Below, piece after piece: positions 17,921-26,483 of a stretch of DNA of 64,000 nt. The DNA lies in contig NZ_VKOG01000001.1 in assembly GCF_007474545.1 (NCBI RefSeq), positions 1-64,000 of the forward strand, written 5' to 3'. Below the pieces are notes generated by a model that was not told the origin of the DNA, made no database searches, and worked only from the letters and a program-made list of their open reading frames with translations. The translations under genes were made by a program, and so were the position numbers. Numbering within the stretch: the stretch's first letter is position 1; each line of letters begins with the position of its first letter. This stretch comes from Chryseobacterium binzhouense. Lineage in GTDB: Bacteria; Bacteroidota; Bacteroidia; Flavobacteriales; Weeksellaceae.

Positions 17921-19279
17921 TTACACAAATGCGCTGAACCCTGTAATAGATCTTCCGACAATCAAAGAATTGATTTCTTTTGTGCCTTCATAAGAATAAA
18001 TAGCTTCGGCATCGGCAACAAATCTTGCTACATCATATTCCAGTAAAATCCCGTTTCCGCCCATTACTTCCCGCGCTCTGGAAACCACGTCTCTTGTTCT
18101 CATGGTACAGAAAACTTTGGCTAAAGAAGCATGCTCGTCTTTCAGAATTCCTTCATCCTGCATTTCTGAAAGTCTGAAAACCATGGTCTGCATTGCCGTA
18201 AGATTTGAGAGCATTTCTACCAAATGCCCCTGAATCATTTGGAAAGAAGCAATCGGCTTACCAAACTGTTCTCTTTTTCTTGTATAATCTAATGCGCTTT
18301 CATAAGCTCCTCTTGCACAACCTGTCGCCATCCAGGCAACTCCGGCTCTCGTCATTTGCAGGACTTTAGCAGTATCTTTGAATGAGTTGGCTTCCTGCAA
18401 TCGGTTTTCTTCTGTGATTAAACAGTCTTTTAAAGTGATCAATCCGTTTTGAACAATTCTTAGAGCCATTTTACCTCTAATTTTTTCTACAGAATATCCA
18501 GGGTTATCTTTTTCAACAATAAAGCCTTTTACTTCACCATCATCTAAATCTCTTGCCCAGACAATAATCAGATCAGCAAACGTAGCATTTCCGATCCATT
18601 TTTTCTGTCCGTTCAGTATCCAGCCTTCAGGTGTTTTTTTGCAGGTTACTGTTAAACCTCCTGCAGCGCCGGAGCCAACTTCAGGTTCCGTTAATCCGAA
18701 AGCTCCTATTTTCTCAAACTTCTGCATTTGAGGAAGCCATTTTTGTTTCTGTTCTTCTGAACCGCAAATGTAAATGGAACCCATTGCCAGACCAGACTGT
18801 ACCCCAAAAAATGTTGCAATAGAAGCATCAATTCTCGCCATTTCCATTGCGATAACTCCTTCCATCAGGAAAGGCATTCCGGGACAGCCATATCCTTCGT
18901 AAGTAACCCCGCAGATATTCAGTTTCTGAAATTTAGGGATCAACTCATGTGGAAACTCGTCATGCAGCCAGTAATGATTAACCAAAGGTTTTACTTCTTT
19001 TTCCATAAAATCTCTTACTTTAAGCTGCACTTCTCTTTGCTCTGGAGTCAATGTATGCGAAACATCATAAAAGTCTCCGTCAATTGCAGGCAGTTCTTTT
19101 TTCTTTTTATTCGGATCCAGCATTTTCATCATTCCTTTCAGCTGTTTGTCATCCAGTTTGGAAAAATTTTCCATCAGTTTGGGAAGATTTACTTTTTGTG
19201 AAATTTCGCTGAGCTGATCAAAATCTATTGATTTAAATAATTCTATGGCATTTCTGATTTTGGAAAAAGTTTTAGACAT
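17921..19279 (-). CDS. Acyl-CoA dehydrogenase family protein (glutaryl-CoA dehydrogenase-like)
   Basis: This 452-aa FAD flavoenzyme oxidises an acyl-CoA at the alpha-beta position. It has the family motifs G-A-F-G-L-T-E-P-E-V-G-S (flavin/substrate site), W-I-L-N-G-Q-K-K-W-I-G-N and the C-terminal Y-E-G-T-K-E-I-N-S-L-I-V-G-R, where the glutamate is the likely catalytic base as in the glutaryl/isovaleryl branch. An N-terminal extension of about 60 residues (helical, Lys-rich) precedes the usual domain. The substrate is uncertain; the glutaryl-CoA type is the best guess. It is monocistronic. Confidence 0.88.
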   Translation of the reverse strand: MSKTFSKIRNAIELFKSIDFDQLSEISQKVNLPKLMENFSKLDDKQLKGMMKMLDPNKKKKELPAIDGDFYDVSHTLTPEQREVQLKVRDFMEKEVKPLVNHYWLHDEFPHELIPKFQKLNICGVTYEGYGCPGMPFLMEGVIAMEMARIDASIATFFGVQSGLAMGSIYICGSEEQKQKWLPQMQKFEKIGAFGLTEPEVGSGAAGGLTVTCKKTPEGWILNGQKKWIGNATFADLIIVWARDLDDGEVKGFIVEKDNPGYSVEKIRGKMALRIVQNGLITLKDCLITEENRLQEANSFKDTAKVLQMTRAGVAWMATGCARGAYESALDYTRKREQFGKPIASFQMIQGHLVEMLSNLTAMQTMVFRLSEMQDEGILKDEHASLAKVFCTMRTRDVVSRAREVMGGNGILLEYDVARFVADAEAIYSYEGTKEINSLIVGRSITGFSAFV

Positions 19280-19481
19280 ACTAATTGAGATTTAATTTGT
19301 AAAATATTAGCAAAAATCAATCCGAAATACCACGCATACATCCGACACTATTTTACAAAACACTTATATTCAATAATTTAAACTGATTTAATTATTTACA
19401 AAATGTTTACCCGCGATATTCAATAATTACAAAAAAATCTGCTCGAAATTTGGCTTAAGCAAACATAAAAAAATCAACATT

Positions 19482-20396
19482 ATGAAAACGACCTACATCA
19501 GATTATCATTAGTAAGCGCTATTTTATTAGGAATTTATTCATGCAAAAAAGGAGAAGCTATAGAAAACGTTTCAGAAACCTCTAACTACAGCAACGAAAT
19601 TTCTGCGGACAGTATTTCTTCTGTGGCAACCATGTCGGTAAAAGACAAACAGTTTATTAAAACTGCCAATGTTGATATGGAAGTAAAGGATGTGTATGAT
19701 GCTACTATCTCCATAGAAAAATCGGTACAGGAACTCGGAGGATTTGTTACCCACAGCAATCTGCAAAGCAGGGTAATCTCTGAAGATACTTATAATACTT
19801 CCGATGACAATGCTATGATGGTTAAAAAATATCAAACCGAAAATTCAATGCAGGTGAGAGTTCCGACCTCAAAACTTGGTGAGCTTTTATCTTTTGTTAA
19901 TAATAAAAAGCTGTTTCTAAATTCCAGAATCATCAATGCTGAAGATGTGACGTCAAGCATTAAATATGCAGAACTGGAAGGAAAAAGAATCAGGAAAACT
20001 GCCGATAATATTTCTGAACTTAAAACCACAAAAGACAAGGTCAATATGAGTAATGATAACATGGCAGAAGAAAACCTGCAGCAACTCGCCAATCTTGATG
20101 TGACAGACAATCTGAAATACAGCACGGTGGACATTCTCATCAAAGAACCGAAACTGCGTATTGCTGAAATTGCTGTTGCGAACTCAACCAATATTGATAA
20201 CAAGTATAAATTCAACTTTTTTTACAGCGCTAAAAATGCTTTTATAGAAGGCTTTTATCTGATTCAGAGAATTATAGTCGGATTGATTACCATTTGGCCG
20301 ATTATAATAATTTTTGCTCTTGGGTTTTACTTTTACCGCAAAAACCAATCTAATAAAAGACTGAAAATCAAAACAACAGACCATTCGGCATCCTAA
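19482..20396 (+). CDS. DUF4349 lipoprotein
   Basis: This 304-aa envelope protein has an SPII signal with lipobox G-I-Y-S-C at about residue 21, a DUF4349 domain (about 58-245, with F-I-K-T-A-N-V-D-M-E-V and Q-V-R-V-P-T-S-K-L) and a C-terminal membrane helix (about 265-290) followed by a short basic tail. It is therefore anchored at both ends. The biochemical role of DUF4349 proteins is unknown. The terminator at 20424-20452 follows, and its T-rich tail coincides with the proposed left end of the mobile element. Confidence 0.88.
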   Translation: MKTTYIRLSLVSAILLGIYSCKKGEAIENVSETSNYSNEISADSISSVATMSVKDKQFIKTANVDMEVKDVYDATISIEKSVQELGGFVTHSNLQSRVISEDTYNTSDDNAMMVKKYQTENSMQVRVPTSKLGELLSFVNNKKLFLNSRIINAEDVTSSIKYAELEGKRIRKTADNISELKTTKDKVNMSNDNMAEENLQQLANLDVTDNLKYSTVDILIKEPKLRIAEIAVANSTNIDNKYKFNFFYSAKNAFIEGFYLIQRIIVGLITIWPIIIIFALGFYFYRKNQSNKRLKIKTTDHSAS

Positions 20397-20423
20397 CCTC
20401 TGGTTATTTACATAAATTCTGAC

Positions 20424-20452
20424 AACCTCTGCTTTTGTGGAGGTTTTTATTT
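20424..20452 (+). terminator. Terminator of the DUF4349 gene
   Basis: AACCTC, a 10-nt loop, GAGGTT and then TTTATTTT. The T-rich tail overlaps the 13-bp direct repeat proposed as the element end. Confidence 0.75.
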
Positions 20453-20458
20453 TAAAGT
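20446..20458 (+). repeat. Candidate attL direct repeat
   Basis: TTTATTTTAAAGT is identical to 36096-36108. It falls in the T-rich tail of the DUF4349 terminator, a plausible integration target. It is AT-rich, so chance is not excluded. Confidence 0.4.
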
Positions 20459-20464
20459 TTTCAG

Positions 20465-20496
20465 GAAAAAGCCTTTTGAGTTGAATACAAGGCTTT
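20465..20496 (-). terminator. Terminator of the leftward cargo operon
   Basis: On the minus strand AAAAGCCTT, a loop, AAGGC and then TTTTT. It lies about 130 nt past the TerB-like stop, just inside the proposed left end of the element. Confidence 0.65.
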
Positions 20497-20521
20497 TATG
20501 TGGATAATCAAAGATTGTAAG

Positions 20522-20538
20522 GTAACGTTTTGGTAACG
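20522..20538 (+). promoter_or_regulatory. Paired GTAACG sites at the left end (possible integrase arm sites)
   Basis: GTAACG occurs at 20522-20527 and 20533-20538, an 11-bp period. The right end has the same arrangement at 35952-35968 (GTAACG, 5 nt, GTAACC). Repeats on one face of the helix near both ends are as expected for integrase arm-type or excisionase sites. Inferred. Confidence 0.4.
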
Positions 20539-20624
20539 GTGCTTATTGCTTTGCTTTTCTACACCTTTCCGTTAGCTCATAGCAAATATACGAATTATAA
20601 TAATTACTTGGGGTTGAGAATTAG

Positions 20625-21131
20625 TTATTCGTCAAATTTCAAATCTATCTCGCTAAACTTTGGTAGTTCGGTTGCATCAAAATATTGATTAGTAATCTTA
20701 TCAAGAAAAGATTCGGTTAATATATCTTCTTCCAAGAATTGTTCAATATCAGGATAAACTGATAAAATATTCTCGTCACTTATTTTTAGTCGATGACGAA
20801 TATTTTTGAAAAATTTCACTTCAGAATAATCTACTTGTTCATCCGCATAAATTGTTTGAATGGCAAAGTCAATTAGTGTAAGTTCTTCCTGTTCGGATAA
20901 ATTAGCATTACTTAACAAATCCAAATAATGCCTAATGAATTGATTTCCGTTCTTATTAATTCCCTCTACAAGTTTGTTTATTTCAACCTGAAAATCAAAG
21001 TCTTCAAATAAGTCCGAATTTTGACATAAAGATTGAAGCGTTTTAATTTCTCTTTTGTCAATGTTTCCGTCCGATGCCATACAGCAAAAAGCTGTTTTCA
21101 ATAATAGCTTATCAAATGTTATTATATCCAT
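20625..21131 (-). CDS. TerB-like protein
   Basis: This 168-aa soluble helical protein shows the TerB pattern of two repeated acidic helical segments, M-A-S-D-G-N-I-D-K-R-E-I (about 18-29) and Y-A-D-E-Q-V-D-Y-S-E-V-K (about 95-106). The acidic residues of such segments are thought to bind metal in TerB proteins. TerB domains occur in tellurite-resistance and stress or defence gene sets and usually act as membrane-associated scaffolds. It is the last gene of the seven-gene cargo operon, 12 nt after the kinase-AAA gene. There is no signal peptide. Confidence 0.78.
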   Translation of the reverse strand: MDIITFDKLLLKTAFCCMASDGNIDKREIKTLQSLCQNSDLFEDFDFQVEINKLVEGINKNGNQFIRHYLDLLSNANLSEQEELTLIDFAIQTIYADEQVDYSEVKFFKNIRHRLKISDENILSVYPDIEQFLEEDILTESFLDKITNQYFDATELPKFSEIDLKFDE

Positions 21132-21143
21132 ACTTTTCGATTT

Positions 21144-22949
21144 TTAAGTTTTAAATCCTATTCTTGGTCTTTCGGTTTTGTTTTCTATATTTTCCCCGTC
21201 CATTTTCGCCCTTATCAATTCATATTTCTTTAATTCTTTTAATGGAACAGATGCTTTTGTATTCTTGATAACCTCTTCCAAAATCTTCATTGAAATTCTT
21301 GCCTTTGTTTTCAAAGCCAATCTTGATGCTTCATTAACCAATAATTCAATATCTGCCGAAACATAATTCTCTGTCAAATTGGAAAGTTGGACGTAATCCA
21401 TACCAAAATCTAAAGGACGATTTTTTAAATACATTTCAAACATTGCTTTTCTCGCTTCGAAATCTGGTGGCGGTAAATAGAATTTCTTATCCAATCTTCC
21501 TGCCCTTAAAATTGCAGGGTCAATCATATTCGGATAGTTGGTTGCTCCAATAATGAAAACTCCTTTTTCTCCTGTTCTGTCCATTTGTGCAAGCATTTCA
21601 TTAACCGCACTTTTACTCATTTCGTGAACTTCCGAATCTCTGTTAGGAACTAACTCGTTGATTTCGTCAATAAAAATAATAGTGGGAGCGTCATTTTCCG
21701 CTTCTTGAAACATTTTTGCTATGTTTTCTTGTGTAGCATTCACGTATCTACTTTTTAAAGTAGATGGTGTGACCAACATAAAATTAAATCCGACTTCTTC
21801 GGCAAAATGTTTAGCAAAAAAGGTTTTACCACAACCTGGTGGACCATAAAGCAACATTCCGTTTGGTATGGTTACACCATATTTCGCATACTCTTCGGGA
21901 TTGTGTAAAGCATCAATAACATCCAGTCGCAATTGTTCTTTAAGTTCGTGCATTCCTGCTATAGCAGAAAATCCTTTGCCTTTTGCTTTCCTACTTTGAA
22001 TTTTCTTTTCAGGTTTATCCTCTGATGTTACTTGCTGAACTCTATCAATATCTTCAATCGCTATTTCCCCATTTAAAGCCTGAATAAATTCACTGACATT
22101 TTGAAAGCGGTTTTCTATGTCCTGATTTAATGCTTTTTTCAAAATAAGATTTATATCGTTTGAATAGCCTATTATTTCATTAGTCAATTTTGGAAAAGAC
22201 AAAGGCTTTTTTCGTTCATCAATTAGTAATTCTTCTGTTCTGTTTTTATTTGATTGAAAATTTGAAATATCTTTAAACCAAGGTGGCAGACCAAAGAGCA
22301 TTTGGTACATTACTGCTCCAACAGAATATACATCGCTTTGTGGCGAATACAAACCATTTAAACACTCCGAAGCAACGTAATTGAAGTTTAAATTTTCTTT
22401 ATTGTATGCTTTTGTTGATTGATGAAAAGACCTTGCATAACCAAAATCAATGATTTTGGCTTTCGGAATATCTTCCGATAAATCCAACATTATATTTTGG
22501 GGTGTGATTTCGTTGTGAATGATAGGTTCGGACAATTTATGCAAATAATTTAAACCTTTCAAAACGTCCGTAATGATTTGTTGAATATCGTAATAGTTGG
22601 TAAATGTTTCTCGGCTTATTCTTTCTGCTAATGTTTCCCCTGCAATAAAGTTTAAGACCAAAAAGGCAAACTTTTTGTTTTCAAATATAAGCTCTCCACT
22701 GTCTTTGTACTCAATAATATTATAGTGTTGAATTTTTTTCAAAAACTCAATCTCCAACAAATTACTTTCATTATCAAAAGCTGAACGGTGTAATTTTGAA
22801 TAATTGAATAGTTTCAGGAAGTATAATTTTCCGTCTTTACCTTTTGCACGATAGGTTTCGGCATTAGTTCCTTGTTTGATGAAAAGCATAATATTATACT
22901 TTTCATCAACAGAAAACCCTTTTGGTAATATGCCTTTGTATTTTATCAT
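21144..22949 (-). CDS. Protein kinase-AAA+ ATPase fusion
   Basis: This 601-aa cytoplasmic protein has an N-terminal protein-kinase-like domain (about 15-295) with the ATP lysine in F-L-K-L-F (K46), the D-F-G triad at 168-170 and the P-Q-S-D-V-Y-S-V-G helix. Its catalytic loop reads H-N-E-I-T-P-Q-N (145-152) where H-R-D-L-K-P-x-N is expected, so both the catalytic Asp and the Lys are changed and activity may be weak or lost. A classical AAA+ module follows (about 325-595): Walker A G-P-P-G-C-G-K-T (369-376), Walker B I-I-F-I-D-E-I, and a second region of homology with L-R-A-G-R. It overlaps the upstream DUF6804 gene by 4 nt. It may remodel Hsp70 clients; this is inference. Confidence 0.88.
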   Translation of the reverse strand: MIKYKGILPKGFSVDEKYNIMLFIKQGTNAETYRAKGKDGKLYFLKLFNYSKLHRSAFDNESNLLEIEFLKKIQHYNIIEYKDSGELIFENKKFAFLVLNFIAGETLAERISRETFTNYYDIQQIITDVLKGLNYLHKLSEPIIHNEITPQNIMLDLSEDIPKAKIIDFGYARSFHQSTKAYNKENLNFNYVASECLNGLYSPQSDVYSVGAVMYQMLFGLPPWFKDISNFQSNKNRTEELLIDERKKPLSFPKLTNEIIGYSNDINLILKKALNQDIENRFQNVSEFIQALNGEIAIEDIDRVQQVTSEDKPEKKIQSRKAKGKGFSAIAGMHELKEQLRLDVIDALHNPEEYAKYGVTIPNGMLLYGPPGCGKTFFAKHFAEEVGFNFMLVTPSTLKSRYVNATQENIAKMFQEAENDAPTIIFIDEINELVPNRDSEVHEMSKSAVNEMLAQMDRTGEKGVFIIGATNYPNMIDPAILRAGRLDKKFYLPPPDFEARKAMFEMYLKNRPLDFGMDYVQLSNLTENYVSADIELLVNEASRLALKTKARISMKILEEVIKNTKASVPLKELKKYELIRAKMDGENIENKTERPRIGFKT

Positions 22950-23233
22950 TTATTTTTTCCTTTTAAACTAATCATCAACCCAACCGCTATTATTACATCC
23001 ACAATATTCCATATTTCTCTTCCTAAAGCAATCTTGATAAACGGTTGAAATAATAAAGCTAAAGCACCGTAAATAATCATTTCGGTTTGCTGTCCCTCTT
23101 TGTTTGCTTGGTAAGCTAATAATGCAAAACCTATCAATGCACCGAAACGCACTAATTGGTAATAGCCATAAGGCATATCTAACAAGCAACCGAGTAAAAG
23201 AACGGCTAATGTTATTTTTATTACTTTAATCAT
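22946..23233 (-). CDS. DUF6804 small membrane protein
   Basis: This 95-aa protein has three or four hydrophobic segments and short loops, with M-P-Y-G-Y-Y-Q-L-V-R-F in the first loop, a pattern typical of DUF6804 proteins. Function is unknown. Its stop overlaps the start of the kinase-AAA gene by 4 nt, and its start abuts the lipoprotein stop, so translation is probably coupled. It could be a membrane docking partner for the kinase-AAA protein, but nothing in the sequence proves this. Confidence 0.8.
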   Translation of the reverse strand: MIKVIKITLAVLLLGCLLDMPYGYYQLVRFGALIGFALLAYQANKEGQQTEMIIYGALALLFQPFIKIALGREIWNIVDVIIAVGLMISLKGKNK

Positions 23234-23911
23234 CTATAAGGCTTCTTCGGGATTGCTTGGTCTGGTACTGAAATTCCCGTTTTGTTGCATAATCAGCTCA
23301 TATTCCAATACATTATTGCTTAAATATTGTGGGTCATCTTTCCCAAAATCTTCATTAGCAATAAAACCTCCTTTTAATTCTCCGTTTTTCATTTCCTTTT
23401 CGGGATTCCACCCTTTCCCGTAATAGAAAAAAGCCTGATATGTTCCATTTGGAAATGAGAACGCGTAACTATCGCCAGCCTGAATGAAAGCGTGTCTTAC
23501 TACCTTATCATTCTTCTTGATAGTAACCAAAACATCAGAGTTACTTGTTCTGACTTTTATTTGTGAGCATCCGTAATCATTACAAGATGAATTTCCTCCA
23601 TAATATCTTGCATAGGGAGTTGCTCCTGTGTTTAGCGAATTAGAGATATACTTATTGTAATTCCCTTGCTCTATTCGCTCTTTTTCTAATTGGATTTCTC
23701 TTTCTATACGGTCTGCTTCTGCTTGTTTAGCCTGTTCAATTCGTTCTTGTTCCAGACGGATATTTTCGGCTTTTTCTTCTTCGGCACGTTGTTGTTCATA
23801 CTCAATACGTTGTTTTTCTTCACGTGCCAACCGTTCTTTTTTAGCTTGTTCAGATTCACAAGAAATCAAAAGCAATGCAGATACCAAAGTTGGGATGATA
23901 ATTTTTCTCAT
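23234..23911 (-). CDS. Coiled-coil lipoprotein of the cargo operon
   Basis: Family not recognised. The 225-aa protein has an SPII signal with lipobox L-I-S-C (residues 15-18), then about 60 residues of Glu/Arg/Gln-rich coiled coil (about 20-85), then a beta-rich C-terminal domain (about 105-215) with paired cysteines (C-N-D-Y-G-C) and several aromatic residues. The coiled coil would let it span part of the periplasm or pair with the coiled coil of the GrpE-like protein. It lies 10 nt after the Hsp70 stop codon. Confidence 0.75.
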   Translation of the reverse strand: MRKIIIPTLVSALLLISCESEQAKKERLAREEKQRIEYEQQRAEEEKAENIRLEQERIEQAKQAEADRIEREIQLEKERIEQGNYNKYISNSLNTGATPYARYYGGNSSCNDYGCSQIKVRTSNSDVLVTIKKNDKVVRHAFIQAGDSYAFSFPNGTYQAFFYYGKGWNPEKEMKNGELKGGFIANEDFGKDDPQYLSNNVLEYELIMQQNGNFSTRPSNPEEAL

Positions 23912-23921
23912 AGCTTCAAGT

Positions 23922-26459
23922 TTAGCCCAATGTTTCTTTAGGTTTTTCGTTTTCAGGCATCAAAGAAATCAGTTCAACGAGTATCTGTCGAATTCCCGAA
24001 GTTCTACCATTTGTAGCCATTTGTAACCCTTGATTTATTAGTTGACGAGCTTTCGTTGCATCTTTCCAATGATAAGTTCCAAAACTATCATTCAGGTGGC
24101 GTAAAAACTGAACATCCATAGCATTCCCAGTAACAGCATTACGAAGTTCAAAATCCAATTGTCCGATTTCTCTTGTAAGTTCTTTAGCATCTTTTGAATT
24201 TTTCTCTCTAAGGATATGTTCGATTTTTGTTCTATACTCCTGAATATGGGCGTTTACGCTTTCCATATTCAAATCTCCGTCATCACTATTGTTTCTGATT
24301 TTTTCAATTAAATCTTCCAACTCATAAAACGCATCTTTCAGGTCTTGCTCTACTTTAGGCCACTCTGTGGCTTTTTCTGCTCCGTCTAATTTCAAAAGTT
24401 CTTTTCGTAATCCATCGAGAATTTTCATTTTTCCGTCTGCACTTCCTTTTTCGTTTTCAAGTTGTTCCTCTAATGTTTCCAACATTTGAGAAACATCATC
24501 AGCATTTACTTTTTGGGCGGTTCGTTTAGCTTTGTTAATCTCTTTTGTCAAAAATGCTTCTTCGGGGGCTTCTGTATTTTTGATTTCTACCTCTAATTCT
24601 TCAATATGCTCAATAGTCGGAAATTCTGCACTGAATTTCATTAAAGATGAGCCGTCAACTCTGATTGTAATATTTACAGGACTTCCTTTTGGTAAAACTT
24701 TTGGCAAGGTTTCTCCTGTGATAACCACTTCGTTTACAAAATTATTTAAAAGCGGATTTGTTCCCTCTGCGTTATAATCTCCTTGATAAATTGGTATTCT
24801 TATTAAATCCGTCCGCAATCCTGCTCTTATATCGCTACGGGTATATAGGTTATCAATAACACCCACAATACCTTTTCCGATTTGTTTATTTTTCTCTAAA
24901 CCTTTCGCAGGTTGGAATAAATCCTTTTGTTCGGTTTCAAACCATTTTCCGATACCGATATGATAAGGCAAAACCTGCATTTTGTCCAAACCTCCAATTC
25001 CTTGTATAATTGTAAATTGGTTGGGTTGACAATCTAACTTGTTTCCTGTTTCATCATAAACGTTGATTTCAAAGGCATTGGATTTTCCCTCTACTAATAA
25101 TACATCAAGAATGGTTGCTTTTTCCCCAATAAGTTTTTTACCACTGCTCCAAGCTCCGTCTCCTCTCACTACATCAGCATATATTTTATCGGGAATTTGC
25201 CCCTCTGTTTTGTCTTTCAAAACTTTCAGGTTAATCATTTCATCCAATTCTACACTCGTAGCTTCATAATTTATTTCTAATTGAAGTTTTGTTTTATCTC
25301 TTGTAGCTTCCTTAACTTCATCAGAAACAGAGATAGTAGAAGCAAACAAAGCTGCACCACGGGCAACAACTGTCATTGGGTCAACAGAGGTATCTACATT
25401 GTCGGTAATCTGCTCTTTAAGCATTCTTCTTAAAATAGGCGAATAAGTCGGACCTCCTACCAAAATCAATGCACCTAAATCCGAACCTTTTAAATTGTTC
25501 CTTTTTAAAAGTTCTTTTGTAATGTCAATAGCTTTTTGAAAAATTGGAGCTAACACACTTTCCATATCCTTTTGACTAACTTCTACATCTATTTCGGGTT
25601 CTTCTCCATTATCATCCTCAAAAGGCAAGTCCCCAAGATTTGATAATACGTTATGCGAATCTTTGAATGACAATTGAATTTTAGCTTCTTCGGCAAAAGG
25701 CTTAACCGCATTTCTTAAAATTTCTCTTTTAGTAACATCTTCTAAAACACTATCAATAGAATAATTTTCTTGTAGGTTTGGAATAATGATTTGGTCAACA
25801 ATGGCTTCATCTAAGTTTTTTCCTCCTAACCAATTGTCTCCGTCTGTATCTTTTACAGATAATATTCCCTCTTCTGATTTTACTAATGCTGCATCAAACG
25901 TTCCTCCTCCTAAATCGAACACTAACCAATAACCGTCTTTAGCTTTGGCATCTAAACCATAAGCCGTTGCTGCTGCAACAGGCTCTTGCAATAACTGGAT
26001 ATGTTGGAAGCCTGCTAATTTAGCGGCTTGCATTGTTGCTTCATTTTGCGGATTTAGGAACTTTGCAGGTACGGTAATCACGATTGATGAAATATTTTCA
26101 TCCTGTATGAATGATTTTAATTTCTTCAATACTTCACTCGATAGCTCTTCTGAAGAGAAATCTTTTTTCATATTGGAACACTCATAAGTATGTGTTGTTC
26201 CCATTGTTCTTTTGAACTCAATAAAAGTATTGGTTTTCCCTTTTTCAAATGTTTTCAAGGCTCTCGTGTTGTCATTTTTCATCACATTGAAAGCCGTATC
26301 GCCTACTAAAATATCCTGTCTTTTGTTGAAATGGACACAAGATGGAACTGTATCTTTTAAGGTATCTGATTTTTTAATGGTCGGTATTCCGTTTTCCATT
26401 CTTGCAATTGCCGAATTGGTCGTTCCTAAATCTATACCGTAGTCTATTTTATTTCTCAT
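23922..26459 (-). CDS. Divergent Hsp70 family chaperone
   Basis: This 845-aa ATP-dependent chaperone has the Hsp70 nucleotide-binding domain: phosphate-1 loop D-L-G-T-T-N-S (10-16), phosphate-2 W-L-V-F-D-L-G-G-G-T-F-D, the L-L-Q-E-P-V-A-A-A-T-A-Y-G connector and the adenosine motif I-L-V-G-G-P-T-Y-S-P-I-L-R. The C-terminal half is longer than in DnaK (about 638 aa), with a degenerate beta-sandwich and about 200 residues of charged helices. It is not the housekeeping DnaK. It is flanked by a gene for a GrpE-like protein and, one further, one for a J-like protein, so the operon may encode its own cochaperones. No EEVD-type tail. Confidence 0.93.
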   Translation of the reverse strand: MRNKIDYGIDLGTTNSAIARMENGIPTIKKSDTLKDTVPSCVHFNKRQDILVGDTAFNVMKNDNTRALKTFEKGKTNTFIEFKRTMGTTHTYECSNMKKDFSSEELSSEVLKKLKSFIQDENISSIVITVPAKFLNPQNEATMQAAKLAGFQHIQLLQEPVAAATAYGLDAKAKDGYWLVFDLGGGTFDAALVKSEEGILSVKDTDGDNWLGGKNLDEAIVDQIIIPNLQENYSIDSVLEDVTKREILRNAVKPFAEEAKIQLSFKDSHNVLSNLGDLPFEDDNGEEPEIDVEVSQKDMESVLAPIFQKAIDITKELLKRNNLKGSDLGALILVGGPTYSPILRRMLKEQITDNVDTSVDPMTVVARGAALFASTISVSDEVKEATRDKTKLQLEINYEATSVELDEMINLKVLKDKTEGQIPDKIYADVVRGDGAWSSGKKLIGEKATILDVLLVEGKSNAFEINVYDETGNKLDCQPNQFTIIQGIGGLDKMQVLPYHIGIGKWFETEQKDLFQPAKGLEKNKQIGKGIVGVIDNLYTRSDIRAGLRTDLIRIPIYQGDYNAEGTNPLLNNFVNEVVITGETLPKVLPKGSPVNITIRVDGSSLMKFSAEFPTIEHIEELEVEIKNTEAPEEAFLTKEINKAKRTAQKVNADDVSQMLETLEEQLENEKGSADGKMKILDGLRKELLKLDGAEKATEWPKVEQDLKDAFYELEDLIEKIRNNSDDGDLNMESVNAHIQEYRTKIEHILREKNSKDAKELTREIGQLDFELRNAVTGNAMDVQFLRHLNDSFGTYHWKDATKARQLINQGLQMATNGRTSGIRQILVELISLMPENEKPKETLG

Positions 26460-26483
26460 TATTGATTATGCTTTTATAGAGTA

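Noticed and set aside
23922..26459. Housekeeping DnaK
   Set aside because: The protein is over 200 residues longer than DnaK, its C-terminal half is divergent, and it sits inside a mobile element with unrelated partners.
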